From Hyphomicrobiales bacterium (GTDB lineage Bacteria; Pseudomonadota; Alphaproteobacteria; Rhizobiales; Aestuariivirgaceae), in NCBI GenBank assembly GCA_025359045.1, contig JANYHN010000026.1:1-43077 (forward strand): a DNA stretch of 43,077 nucleotides. The letters are read 5' to 3'. Position 1 is the stretch's first letter, and each line of letters opens with the position of its first letter. The position numbers and the translations under genes were made by a program. A model generated the notes under the pieces. It was not told the origin of the DNA. It worked only from the letters and a program-made list of their open reading frames with translations, and searched no databases. Below are positions 8,878-17,129 of this stretch, one piece after another.

Positions 8878-9775
8878 ACTGATAGGCTGTCGAGCAAAAT
8901 TCACACGCCACTTCAATCGTGCCGTCCTTTACCATGTCGGCACGATCTATATCTGAGAAATTAGTAAGCATCGCTTCAACAGCCTCGCGCGAGCAGCTGC
9001 AATAGCGATTGATCAGAATGGCCGGATAAACCGTAACACCATCTTCGTGATAGAGACGATATAGGATTTCTTCGGCAGTCAACGTTGGATCGAGAAGTTC
9101 ATGATCCTCCACCGTATCAAGTAACAGCCGCGCCTTCACCCAATTATCATCTTCTTGCGTTTCAACTTCAGAACCTTCAGGCGCATCGCCTGAGGGAAAA
9201 TTGATCGGCGGCAAACCACCTTCAACCGGAATATGTTGAACTAAAATCGCCCCAACACGCCAATGCGGCTTTTTCTCGCCACGCTCAAACAAAGGCCCTG
9301 CCGCCATGCGCAGACGTGTTGGGATTTGTTCGGATTGTTGAAAATAAGTGTGTGCCGCGTCAACCAGTGTTGATGAACCAAGTGGCACAATGCCTTGGTA
9401 ACGCTCCATGTCAGCGCCTTGGTCAACCGTCATGCCAAGATAACCTTCACCCAGTAATTGCTTCTGATCAGGTTTCTTCAAAGCATCCAATTTTTCCTTT
9501 GAAAATTTTGCACAGCCCCGCACACCGCCAGGCGCTGCATAATCTGCAACGATCATGCTCACAGGCCCTGATGTTTTCGTTTGCACAATGAACTTGCCGT
9601 CAAACTTTAGTGCAGTCCCCAACATGGCTGTTAGCGCAATACTTTCAGCGAGCAATGCGGAAACGGGTTCAGGGTAATCATGGCGCGAAACAATATCATC
9701 AATCACCGCACCAAGCCGCACAATGCGCCCGCGCACGCCAAGTGGTTTGATTGCAAATGGAATAACTTGGTCCAT
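8846..9775 (-). CDS. hslO: Hsp33 redox-regulated chaperone
   Basis: A 309-residue Hsp33, a cytosolic holdase activated by oxidation. The C-terminal redox switch is intact: Cys259 and Cys261 (CSC) and Cys291 and Cys294 (CEFC) form the zinc-binding CxC...CxxC site. The frame can be extended to a GTG at 9793, but the ATG at 9775 overlaps the argF stop as TGATG, has GGAA upstream, and gives a family-like N-terminus, so it is preferred. Linkage to argD-argF is common in Hyphomicrobiales and probably means co-transcription. Confidence 0.93.
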   Translation of the reverse strand: MDQVIPFAIKPLGVRGRIVRLGAVIDDIVSRHDYPEPVSALLAESIALTAMLGTALKFDGKFIVQTKTSGPVSMIVADYAAPGGVRGCAKFSKEKLDALKKPDQKQLLGEGYLGMTVDQGADMERYQGIVPLGSSTLVDAAHTYFQQSEQIPTRLRMAAGPLFERGEKKPHWRVGAILVQHIPVEGGLPPINFPSGDAPEGSEVETQEDDNWVKARLLLDTVEDHELLDPTLTAEEILYRLYHEDGVTVYPAILINRYCSCSREAVEAMLTNFSDIDRADMVKDGTIEVACEFCSTAYQFKPSAFDPAA

Positions 9776-10695
9776 CACAATTTTCCAAAACACGAAAGCA
9801 AAATGGCCTTCTGTGCATGAATGCGGTTTTCGGCTTCGTCAAACACTACAGAATGCACCCCGTCCATAACGGCGTCCGTCACTTCTTCGTTCCGGTGCGC
9901 AGGTAAACAATGCATGAATAGAGCATCCTTTTTGGCATGCTTCATCAAAGCTTCGTTCACTTGGTATGCACGCAAAAGATTATGACGGTTTTCAACGTCC
10001 TCATCATGCATCGAAACCCAAGCATCGGTAATAACGCAATCGGTTCCTGATACGGCATCTTCTGGCGAAGTCATCACTGAAACTGCGGCCTTGTGTTTGT
10101 GTGCCCAATCCAAAAATTCTTTTTGTGGTCTGAGCAAAGCGGGGCAGCCCACTTTGAGCGAACCACCTAACACGCCTACAGCTTCAATCCATGATGCACA
10201 AACATTATTGCCGTCACCCACCCAAGCAACATGCTGCTGATCGAGATGGCCTTTCTTTTCTTCCAACGTCATCACGTCTGCGATCACCTGACAGGGATGA
10301 GTCATATTGGTGAGACCATTAATCACCGGGATCGTGGCTGCTGAAGCAAACTCATCTAATGTCTCGCGCTTCTTGGAACGGATCATCACAGCATCAACAT
10401 AACGCGATAGCACCCGCGCCGTATCAGCTACCGTCTCGCCGCGGCCCAATTGCATTTCACCGCCCGATGATGTGAACACCTCGCCGCCCAATTGACGAAT
10501 GCCCACTTCAAATGAAAAGCGCGTGCGTGTTGAAGGTCGCTCAAACACCAATGCAACAATCTTGCCTTCCAGTGGCAGATCTAAATCGCGTTCACCTTTA
10601 GACAAACCTTCGCGCGCCGTTTTACGCTTCAGTGCTGAATCGAGAATGCCCCGCAATTGCGGCTTGCTGAAATCTTTAATCTCTAAAAAATGCAT
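9775..10695 (-). CDS. argF: Ornithine carbamoyltransferase
   Basis: The 306-residue cytosolic enzyme forms citrulline from ornithine and carbamoyl phosphate in arginine synthesis. STRTR (residues 55-59) binds carbamoyl phosphate, HPCQ is the second phosphate motif, and HCLPAHR near the C-terminus is the ornithine-side catalytic motif. The length is normal. The frame opens further upstream (10737), but the ATG at 10695 gives the standard MHFLEIKDFS start, only four bases after the argD stop. It lies between argD and hslO in one operon. Confidence 0.95.
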   Translation of the reverse strand: MHFLEIKDFSKPQLRGILDSALKRKTAREGLSKGERDLDLPLEGKIVALVFERPSTRTRFSFEVGIRQLGGEVFTSSGGEMQLGRGETVADTARVLSRYVDAVMIRSKKRETLDEFASAATIPVINGLTNMTHPCQVIADVMTLEEKKGHLDQQHVAWVGDGNNVCASWIEAVGVLGGSLKVGCPALLRPQKEFLDWAHKHKAAVSVMTSPEDAVSGTDCVITDAWVSMHDEDVENRHNLLRAYQVNEALMKHAKKDALFMHCLPAHRNEEVTDAVMDGVHSVVFDEAENRIHAQKAILLSCFGKL

Positions 10696-10699
10696 GATC

Positions 10700-11881
10700 T
10701 CAATTCGCTTTTTCAAGCGCCACACAAGCGCGCTCAAGTTTATTCACCGCTTCTGTCACATCAGCATCGGTCACGATGAGCGGTGGCAACAAGCGCACCA
10801 CATTATCGCCAGCGCCAATGATCAACAGCTTTTCATCCAAAGCCGCCTTCTGCAAAACTGTGTTGGCCACTTTGCATTTAATGCCCATCATCAAACCAGA
10901 CCCGCGAATATCTTCAATAATCGTGGGGTGCTGATCCTTCAAACGTTCAAGCTTTTGCTTGAGGTTGATCGACTGGCGCAAAACATTATCAAGAAAGCCT
11001 TCACCCAAAACCACATCCAGCACAGCGTTGCCAACGGCAGTGGCCAATGGATTGCCACCAAATGTGGAGCCATGTGTACCGGCAACCATACCCTTAGCGG
11101 CTTTTTCAGTGGCCAATACTGCGCCAAGTGGAAAGCCGCCGCCAATGCCCTTGGCCACAGCCATAATATCAGGCGTTATGCCTGCCCATTCATGAGCGAA
11201 TAATTTTCCGGTGCGGCCAATGCCACATTGAATTTCATCAAACATCAGTAAAATGTTATGGTGATCGCAAAGCTCTCGAAGCCCGCGCAAACATTGATGC
11301 GGCACCGGCCTGATGCCGCCTTCACCTTGCACAGGCTCAATATAGATTGCGGCTGTGTTTGGCCCAATGGCCGCTTCTAGAGCCGCGTGATCTCCAAAGG
11401 GCAACTGCACAAAGCCAGCAGCTTTTGGCCCAAAGCCCTCCAAATATTTTTCCTGACCACCGGCAGCCAAAGCTGCAAGTGTGCGCCCGTGGAACGCGCC
11501 TTCAAAAGTGATGATTTCAATCCGCTCTGGTTGGCCATTCGCATAGTGAAACTTGCGCGCCATCTTGATGGCAAGCTCCGTGGCCTCGGTGCCCGAGTTG
11601 CAAAAGAAAACCGTGTCGGCAAATGAATGAGCGATCAAACGCTCGGCAAGCTTGGTCTGGCCGGGCATCTGATAGATATTGGACGTATGCCAAATCTTGT
11701 CGGCTTGCTCAGAGAGCGCCTGAACCAGATGTGGATGCGCATGACCGCAGGAATTGACCGCAACCCCTGCGCCAAAATCGAGATACTCCACACCTTCAGC
11801 CGTATAGGCGCGTGCACCAACACCGCGTTCAAACGAAACCGCAGCGCGATTATACGTTGGAAGCACAGGTGCAATGGTCAT
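10700..11881 (-). CDS. argD: Acetylornithine aminotransferase
   Basis: A 393-residue class III PLP-dependent aminotransferase. It converts N-acetylglutamate semialdehyde to N-acetylornithine and often also serves in lysine synthesis as the succinyldiaminopimelate enzyme. SGTEA (96-100) binds the cofactor phosphate, FDEIQ (214-218) contacts the pyridine ring, and Lys244 in [13 protein letters not shown] is the Schiff-base lysine. It is the first gene of argD-argF-hslO. A good promoter (11940-11968) and a terminator-like hairpin (11904-11924) precede it, so the leader may regulate transcription. OAT-type paralogues look similar, but argF linkage favours ArgD. Confidence 0.94.
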   Translation of the reverse strand: MTIAPVLPTYNRAAVSFERGVGARAYTAEGVEYLDFGAGVAVNSCGHAHPHLVQALSEQADKIWHTSNIYQMPGQTKLAERLIAHSFADTVFFCNSGTEATELAIKMARKFHYANGQPERIEIITFEGAFHGRTLAALAAGGQEKYLEGFGPKAAGFVQLPFGDHAALEAAIGPNTAAIYIEPVQGEGGIRPVPHQCLRGLRELCDHHNILLMFDEIQCGIGRTGKLFAHEWAGITPDIMAVAKGIGGGFPLGAVLATEKAAKGMVAGTHGSTFGGNPLATAVGNAVLDVVLGEGFLDNVLRQSINLKQKLERLKDQHPTIIEDIRGSGLMMGIKCKVANTVLQKAALDEKLLIIGAGDNVVRLLPPLIVTDADVTEAVNKLERACVALEKAN

Positions 11882-11903
11882 GGCATCTCCCCAAAACTAA
11901 AAA

Positions 11904-11924
11904 GCGCCGATGGAACATCGGCGC
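11904..11924 (-). terminator. Terminator-like hairpin in the argD leader
   Basis: A perfect 8-bp stem (11904-11911 with 11917-11924) with a 5-base loop. On the minus strand it is followed at once by TTTTTAGTTTT. It sits between the predicted argD promoter and the argD ATG, and no recognisable minus-strand gene ends before it. It could be an attenuator, a short-RNA terminator or a 5' stabilising hairpin. Confidence 0.5.
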
Positions 11925-11939
11925 ATTGAATAAGCTGCT

Positions 11940-11968
11940 CATATAATCGACAGAAAAGCCAAGGTCAA
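11940..11968 (-). promoter_or_regulatory. Candidate sigma-70 promoter of argD-argF-hslO
   Basis: Read on the minus strand, TTGACC (11968-11963) and TATATG (11945-11940) are 17 bp apart. Transcription would begin near 11933, about ten bases before the hairpin and about 50 bases before the argD ATG. An overlapping TTGACA lies slightly further upstream. Confidence 0.5.
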
Positions 11969-12026
11969 TCAAGCTCTGTCAACACCTGAGTCAAAACAGC
12001 GCATGGACTGTCCACAGAAACGAGTC

Positions 12027-12041
12027 TTAAGTCATTGTTAA
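12027..12041. promoter_or_regulatory. CtrA-type binding site in the gcrA-argD intergenic region
   Basis: TTAAGTCATTGTTAA is an exact match to the TTAA-N7-TTAA consensus for the alphaproteobacterial cell-cycle regulator CtrA. The right half continues as TTAACCAT, which matches the extended half-site. It lies about 185 bp before gcrA and about 60 bp upstream of the argD -35 element. CtrA regulates gcrA in Caulobacter, which makes gcrA the more likely target. Confidence 0.55.
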
Positions 12042-12224
12042 CCATGAGGCAGACTGCAGAAGTTGGGGAAAACATGATGAATAATTGGTTGTTTCCTTGT
12101 TTTAACGCCACTGCCCATAGTAGTAAGTAGGCAACAAGCTACGAGATGTAGCGGTTTTCAGTAAAGCGTTGGGGCAAAAACGCAGAGTTCAATGACTCTG
12201 TGAAGCATAAAGGATTCAAAAAAC

Positions 12225-12767
12225 ATGACAGATCTGGCAATGGCAAACGACAAAGCGCCATGGACTGAAGAGCGCGTCGAAACTTTGAAAAAACTTTGGG
12301 CTGATGGTTTGAGCGCCAGCCAAATCGCAGGCCGTCTTGCAGGCGGGGTCACGCGTAATGCAGTCATCGGCAAAGTGCACCGCTTGAACTTGTCGGGCAG
12401 GGCCACGCCTGTGCGCAATGCCCAACCACGCACTGCACGCAAATCTCCGCGTGAGCCATCGGCACCAGGTCGTTCACCGTCAATGCCAACAGCTGGCGCA
12501 AATGCGCTAAAGCCATTCCAGCAATTGGCCCCGCGCCCCATGCCGCTGCCCGAGCCAAAGCCATTGCGTTTGGTTGATAGCGCCAAGGATGGCCGTATTA
12601 CGATTTTGCATCTGTCCGATAAAACCTGCAAATGGCCAATCGGCGATCCGAACAATGAAGAGTTCTGCTTCTGTGGACATGGGCCACGTGATGGGTCACC
12701 CTATTGCGAATACCACGCGCGCATGGCCTACCAGCCACCTCAAAGTCGCATCCGCCGCACAGCATAA
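12225..12767 (+). CDS. gcrA: GcrA cell cycle regulator
   Basis: The 180-residue protein is the alphaproteobacterial GcrA, a sigma-70-associated transcription factor that reads GANTC methylation and activates cell-cycle genes. WTEERVETLKKLWADGLSAS followed by TRNAVIGKVHR (about residues 13-52) is the helix-turn-helix region. A proline-rich linker spans about residues 60-115. The C-terminal sigma-binding part contains CKWPIGDP, FCFCG and PYCEYH, a conserved Cys/His set. The ATG at 12225 is preceded by AAGGA at 11-base spacing; a second Met (12240) lacks such a site. Divergent placement from argD is common in Hyphomicrobiales. Regulation by CtrA and methylation is suggested by upstream sites. 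Confidence 0.95.
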   Translation: MTDLAMANDKAPWTEERVETLKKLWADGLSASQIAGRLAGGVTRNAVIGKVHRLNLSGRATPVRNAQPRTARKSPREPSAPGRSPSMPTAGANALKPFQQLAPRPMPLPEPKPLRLVDSAKDGRITILHLSDKTCKWPIGDPNNEEFCFCGHGPRDGSPYCEYHARMAYQPPQSRIRRTA

Positions 12768-12782
12768 TTTAAGGAGCATGCC

Positions 12783-13712
12783 ATGGATATCGATCCCGGC
12801 ATGCTTTCTTTCTATAAAGAGCTGCTAGCCAAAACCCCGTTGGGCTCTGATCAGTGGCCACTGGATCAGCAACGTGCCGCTTGGAATGATCTGTGCACAC
12901 AGTTTCGTGCGCCTAGACCAGAGGGACTCATCGTTTCTGATCTTGAAACTGATGGTGTGAAGTTTCGGCTTTTTAGGCCGAAATCCAAAACCCCAAAACC
13001 GGGTGTGCTTTATTTCCACGGCGGCGGCTGGGTTTTGGGCGGGCCTGAAACTCATGATGATATGTGCGCCGAAATGGCAATGGGTGCAGATTGCGCGGTG
13101 GCCTTGGTGGATTATCGCTTGGCACCCGAACATAGATATCCAGCGCAATTGGAAGATTCACTCAAAGTTTGGCGCTGGTTGGGTGAGCAGGGCGCCGCAC
13201 ATAACATCAACTCTCAAAATATCTTGGCGGCTGGTGATAGCGCTGGCGGACAAATGTCTGTGGCGTTGGCGCTCGCCTTAAAAGAGCAGGGCTTGCCGCA
13301 ACTCAAGGGCCTCGTATTGATTTATCCAGTCTTGGGCAACGACATCAATACACCATCTTATCTCCGCAACGCTCACGCGCCGTGCCTGACACGCGATGAA
13401 ATGAAATTTTATCTGGATTCGTTTTTAGGGCCGCAGCCCGGCAGGAATTGGGAGGATGAAAAAGCTGTGCCCAATCTGGCCAAAGATCTATTGGATCTAC
13501 CGCCAACTTTCATATCGGTTGCGGCCCATGATCCGCTTTATGATGATGGGGTAATCTTTGCCGCAAAACTCAAAGCTGCTGGCGTCCCATGTGAGTTGCG
13601 CGAAGAACCCGAACTCGCCCATTCCTTTATGCGCGCTCGCAATGTGTCTGCCCCAGCGAAAAAGGGCTTTGACGCCATAGTCAAAGCCCTTCGCTCACTG
13701 TCGCACTTATAG
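12783..13712 (+). CDS. Alpha/beta hydrolase of the HSL (hormone-sensitive lipase) family
   Basis: A 309-residue cytosolic esterase-type hydrolase. HGGGW (79-83) forms the oxyanion hole and GDSAGG holds the nucleophile Ser153. Asp250 in AHDPLYDDG and His280 in LAHSFMR complete the triad. These features define family IV bacterial esterases, which cleave short-chain acyl esters. AAGGAG sits directly before the ATG, 15 bp after gcrA, so co-transcription with gcrA is possible. The natural substrate cannot be read from sequence. The last 50 bases also encode, on the other strand, the terminator of the convergent L,D-transpeptidase gene. Confidence 0.88.
   Translation: MDIDPGMLSFYKELLAKTPLGSDQWPLDQQRAAWNDLCTQFRAPRPEGLIVSDLETDGVKFRLFRPKSKTPKPGVLYFHGGGWVLGGPETHDDMCAEMAMGADCAVALVDYRLAPEHRYPAQLEDSLKVWRWLGEQGAAHNINSQNILAAGDSAGGQMSVALALALKEQGLPQLKGLVLIYPVLGNDINTPSYLRNAHAPCLTRDEMKFYLDSFLGPQPGRNWEDEKAVPNLAKDLLDLPPTFISVAAHDPLYDDGVIFAAKLKAAGVPCELREEPELAHSFMRARNVSAPAKKGFDAIVKALRSLSHL
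13659..13691 (-). terminator. Terminator of the L,D-transpeptidase gene, inside the convergent hydrolase gene
   Basis: A perfect 12-bp stem (13662-13673 with 13680-13691), 6-base loop. On the minus strand it begins about 25 bases after the transpeptidase stop and runs into TTTTT (13663-13659). The whole structure lies in the coding 3' end of the hydrolase gene on the plus strand. Confidence 0.7.
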
Positions 13713-13715
13713 TTC

Positions 13716-14303
13716 CTATAGCACTGTAACCTCTGTGCCTACTTTCACGAATTGATAAAGTTCGCTCACATCATCGTTTAACATGCGGATGCAGCCTGAC
13801 GATGCTGACTTGCCGATGGATGATGGTTCGTTGGTGCCATGGATACGGTAAATCGTAGAGCCAAGATAGATGGCGCGTGCACCCAGTGGGTTTTTAGGGC
13901 CGCCTGCCATGAAGCTTGGCAGTTCTGGGCGGCGGGCTTGCATTTCAACGGGTGGACGCCAATCTGGCCATTGGGTTTTAGCGGAAACCTTGTTTGTGCC
14001 CTGCCATTCAAAACCAGGTTTGGCCGATGCAACGCGGTACATTACAGCGCGGTCCATGCCCAACACATAGTAGAGGTGATTGGTGTTGGTATCGACGATG
14101 ATCGAACCAGGCTTTTTGTCACTGGCATAAGAAACCACTTTGCCGCGCTTGAAGCTCGGCTGAGCTTCGTTCTGTGCAGGTGCACTATAAGACGCTGGCA
14201 CGATAACGATACCGGCAAAAGGCTTCTTTTCTACAGCCTGAGCTGAAACAGCCATCAGGCTGGTGAAAACGGCGGCGGCGGCGATTTTGAAGATATTGTT
14301 CAT
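13716..14303 (-). CDS. L,D-transpeptidase (YkuD/ErfK family), exported
   Basis: A 195-residue periplasmic enzyme that would form 3-3 cross-links in peptidoglycan or attach proteins to it. The first 23 residues are a Sec signal peptide ending in SAQA. The YkuD catalytic core is intact: His155 in HGTNEP and Cys171 in SSGCIRM. The frame opens at 14366, but the ATG at 14303 places the signal peptide at the N-terminus and has a GAGGGA site upstream. It converges on the hydrolase gene with three bases between the stops. The 256 bp upstream (14304-14559) contains no gene I can recognise. Confidence 0.92.
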   Translation of the reverse strand: MNNIFKIAAAAVFTSLMAVSAQAVEKKPFAGIVIVPASYSAPAQNEAQPSFKRGKVVSYASDKKPGSIIVDTNTNHLYYVLGMDRAVMYRVASAKPGFEWQGTNKVSAKTQWPDWRPPVEMQARRPELPSFMAGGPKNPLGARAIYLGSTIYRIHGTNEPSSIGKSASSGCIRMLNDDVSELYQFVKVGTEVTVL

Positions 14304-14559
14304 TTTGGTGTTCCCTCTCTTAAAAGCATTTGATGTTGCCTTTTTAGGAGAACCGCTCTGAACCAAGCCTGAGGGAACCGTTTATCTGGCGTTCAGGATT
14401 CATTATCCAATATAAAAGCCTAGTGCAGCATTTAAAGCTTATAATTTAAGGCTGGAGAGGGTTTGTAAAGTGGAGAGCTAGGACTGTGACCCAGAATAGG
14501 AAAACGCTTCTAAGGCGCTTTAAAATGCCAGCAAATGGATTTCAACTAATAGTTGTGTT

Positions 14560-15507
14560 TCAGTAACCATTCAATCGATCAACAACATTCACGAGTGCTT
14601 CGCCGTTCTCAAACCGCTCAATCTGCGCATAAACATAGCGGCAGATTGTTTCCGGATCAGAATCTGCGGCCATATGCGGCGTCAGCGAGACCCGAGGGTG
14701 CGACCACAGCTTGCTTGTCACTGGCAAAGGCTCCTTGCGGAAGACATCCAAAGTGGCGGCATACAGTGCGCCCGAATCCAAACAAGCCAAAATATCATCC
14801 TCAACCTGTGCCCGCCCGCGCCCGGCATTGATCAGGATTGGCGCACCAAACGGCCCGCGCCGCGACAGCTTGTTGAGTAAAGTGCTATTGATAATCCCGT
14901 CCGTATCCGCCGTAGCTGGAAGAAGTGAAACTAAAATATCCGTCTCACCTAAAAACCTATCGAACTCAGAAGCGCCCGCAAAACTTTTCACGCCTTCGAC
15001 ATGTTTCAAACTACGGCTCCACCCCACCACGTTGAAACCCATCACGTGCAGCTTACGCGCTGCATCTGCTCCCAGAACGCCAAGCCCCATAATGCCCACG
15101 GTGATTGCCGATGCTGCGTGTTGTGGAAAGGGTTGCCAAATTTTATTTCGCTGGTTCTCATCAATGCGGCGCTGTTGGCGGTGATGCATCAACACATTGA
15201 GTACAATATATTCACTCATACGGTTGGTCAGATCAGCATCATTCACGCGTACAATGGGAATGCCTTGTGGTAAAGTCGGATCGCCCAATATTGCATCAAC
15301 ACCCGCACCCAGAGAAAAAATAATTTTCAGATTAGGAAAACGCCTCAATTCATTCGGCGGCGGCAACCAAGCGGCGGCATAGGTGACGTATTCAACTTTC
15401 CCCCCATTCGGCCAAAGCCGAATATCAAGTTTTGGTGCAACCTTTTGTAAAGCTTTGCACCAAGGTTCTGCATCCCAAGTTGGCGTAACAAACACAAACG
15501 CGCTCAT
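14560..15507 (-). CDS. D-2-hydroxyacid dehydrogenase, GhrA-like glyoxylate/hydroxypyruvate reductase
   Basis: A 315-residue NAD(P)-dependent dehydrogenase. GIMGLGVLGADAARKL is the Rossmann nucleotide motif. INAGRGR supplies the catalytic arginine, DVFRKEPLP the glutamate and LTPHMAA the histidine. The short N-terminal half and WLPPPNELRRFPNLK resemble GhrA rather than SerA. It would reduce glyoxylate and hydroxypyruvate with NADPH. Its ATG overlaps the stop of the yejF-like gene as ATGA, so it is translated as the last gene of the peptide-importer operon; a functional link is not obvious. Confidence 0.85.
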   Translation of the reverse strand: MSAFVFVTPTWDAEPWCKALQKVAPKLDIRLWPNGGKVEYVTYAAAWLPPPNELRRFPNLKIIFSLGAGVDAILGDPTLPQGIPIVRVNDADLTNRMSEYIVLNVLMHHRQQRRIDENQRNKIWQPFPQHAASAITVGIMGLGVLGADAARKLHVMGFNVVGWSRSLKHVEGVKSFAGASEFDRFLGETDILVSLLPATADTDGIINSTLLNKLSRRGPFGAPILINAGRGRAQVEDDILACLDSGALYAATLDVFRKEPLPVTSKLWSHPRVSLTPHMAADSDPETICRYVYAQIERFENGEALVNVVDRLNGY

Positions 15508-17129
15508 TGCCGCACAACCCCATCAACCGCTTTGAGATTGAGAGCGGCAGCCAACAAGGCCTTGGTATAAGGCACTTGCGGATTGTTAAAAATCTCTTGT
15601 GTCACACCACGCTCCACCACCACGCCGTCACGCATCACAATCACTTCATTGGCGAGTGCACGCACCACTTTCAGATCATGGCTGATAAACAGATAACTTA
15701 AATTATGCTTCACTTGCAAACTCCGGAGCAAATCAACCACCTGCGCCTGCACCGACATATCAAGTGCTGACGTTGGTTCATCAAGCATGATGAATTTCGG
15801 CTCCAAAGCAAGTGCGCGCGCAATAGCGATGCGCTGACGTTGACCGCCGGAAAATTCATGTGGGAAACGGTCCATATTAGCCGCATCAAGCCCCACCTCA
15901 GCCAACGCCTGCGCCACACGCTCACGCCTCGCTTTTGCATTGAGTTCCGGCTTTTGAATAATTAAGCCTTCTTCAACAATTTGCAAAACCGAAAGGCGAG
16001 GTGAGAGAGATCCAAAAGGATCTTGAAACACCACCTGCATGTCCTTGCGCAAAGGTCGCATGGCGCCTGATTTTAAACCATCAATGCGTTGGCCTTTGAA
16101 AAGAATTTCACCTTGAGATGAAATGAGCCGCATAATAGCAAGGCCCGTCGTGGTTTTGCCTGAACCAGACTCGCCCACTATGCCAAGTGTCTGACCTGCA
16201 CGTAAGGTGAGATCGAGACCGTCAACGGCTTTTATATGGCCTACAGTTTTACGGAAGAAACCTTGCTTGATTGGAAACCAAACTTTCAAGCTTTTAGTCT
16301 CGATAATTCTATCTGCATTAAGATCAGCTTTTGGCGGCTGGCCCTTCGGCTCAGCAGCGAGCAGCATCTTGGTGTAGGCATGCTGCGGATTACCGAACAC
16401 GGCTCTGGCCGCACCGGCTTCAACTATATTGCCTTTCTGCATCACACACACATGATCGGCCATGTTGCGTACAATCCCTAAATCATGAGTGATGAGCAGC
16501 AGCGCCATACCAAACTCTTTCTGCAAATCTTTCAGCAGCTTTAAAATCTGCGCTTGCACAGTTACGTCAAGGGCAGTGGTGGGTTCATCGGCGATCAACA
16601 AATCAGGCTTGTTTGCCAAAGCCATGGCAATCATCACGCGTTGGCGCTGCCCGCCTGAAAGCTGATGTGGATAAGCTTCCAGCCGCGAAGCGGCATCACG
16701 AATGCCTACCTTTTCAAGTAATTGGACAATTTGTTTGCGCGCAGTTTGGCCTTTAATACCTTGATGGATTTCAAGAATTTCACCAATCTGCTTTTCAATG
16801 TTATGCAGCGGATTAAGTGATGTCATCGGTTCCTGAAAAATCATCGTGACGTTTCGCCCGCGCACTTGGCGCAAATCTGCTTCATTGGCCTTGAGCAGGT
16901 CTTGGCCTTTGAACAATATTTGCCCTGAGGGATGCGACGCAGCTGGATATTGCAAAAGTTTCAAAATGCTCAGTGCACTGACAGATTTTCCAGAACCTGA
17001 CTCGCCCACCAGCGCCAGCGTCTCACCCTTATTCACATGAAATGAAACATGGTCGACCGCCAAAAATTCTTTGCCTGATTGCTTAAATTCAACCGATAAA
17101 TCTTTCACTTCGAGAAGCACATCACTCAT
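15504..17129 (-). CDS. yejF: Peptide ABC transporter, double ATPase subunit (YejF-like)
   Basis: The 541-residue protein contains two complete ABC ATPase domains. Each has a Walker A (GESGSGKS at 43-50; GESGSGKT in the second half), a signature ([16 protein letters not shown]) and a Walker B with DEPT(T/S)ALD. A fused pair is typical of YejF, which powers uptake of oligopeptides and, in enterics, microcin C. Each half has an OppD/OppF-type C-terminal extension. The gene overlaps yejE by ATGA and the hydroxyacid dehydrogenase gene by ATGA. Confidence 0.92.
   Translation of the reverse strand: MSDVLLEVKDLSVEFKQSGKEFLAVDHVSFHVNKGETLALVGESGSGKSVSALSILKLLQYPAASHPSGQILFKGQDLLKANEADLRQVRGRNVTMIFQEPMTSLNPLHNIEKQIGEILEIHQGIKGQTARKQIVQLLEKVGIRDAASRLEAYPHQLSGGQRQRVMIAMALANKPDLLIADEPTTALDVTVQAQILKLLKDLQKEFGMALLLITHDLGIVRNMADHVCVMQKGNIVEAGAARAVFGNPQHAYTKMLLAAEPKGQPPKADLNADRIIETKSLKVWFPIKQGFFRKTVGHIKAVDGLDLTLRAGQTLGIVGESGSGKTTTGLAIMRLISSQGEILFKGQRIDGLKSGAMRPLRKDMQVVFQDPFGSLSPRLSVLQIVEEGLIIQKPELNAKARRERVAQALAEVGLDAANMDRFPHEFSGGQRQRIAIARALALEPKFIMLDEPTSALDMSVQAQVVDLLRSLQVKHNLSYLFISHDLKVVRALANEVIVMRDGVVVERGVTQEIFNNPQVPYTKALLAAALNLKAVDGVVRQ

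Larger units (their letters stand above)
11882..12224. other. 343-bp divergent regulatory region between argD and gcrA
   Basis: No credible gene is seen here. It holds the argD promoter and leader hairpin, the CtrA-type box, and four GANTC sites (11988-11992, 12022-12026, 12194-12198, 12213-12217), the recognition sequence of the CcrM methylase. Two GANTC sites lie within 31 bp of the gcrA ATG and one touches the CtrA region. No clear gcrA -35/-10 pair was found, consistent with methylation-linked promoters that have poor -35 elements. The GcrA/CcrM role of these sites is inferred from Caulobacter and other Alphaproteobacteria. Confidence 0.55.

Noticed and set aside
10499..11203. A 234-codon plus-strand open frame across argF and argD
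   Set aside because: It is fully antisense to two well-conserved arginine genes, has no recognisable motif and no ribosome site.
12158..12655. A 165-codon minus-strand open frame across gcrA
   Set aside because: It is antisense to gcrA, whose motifs are unambiguous; the product shows low-complexity composition and no domain.
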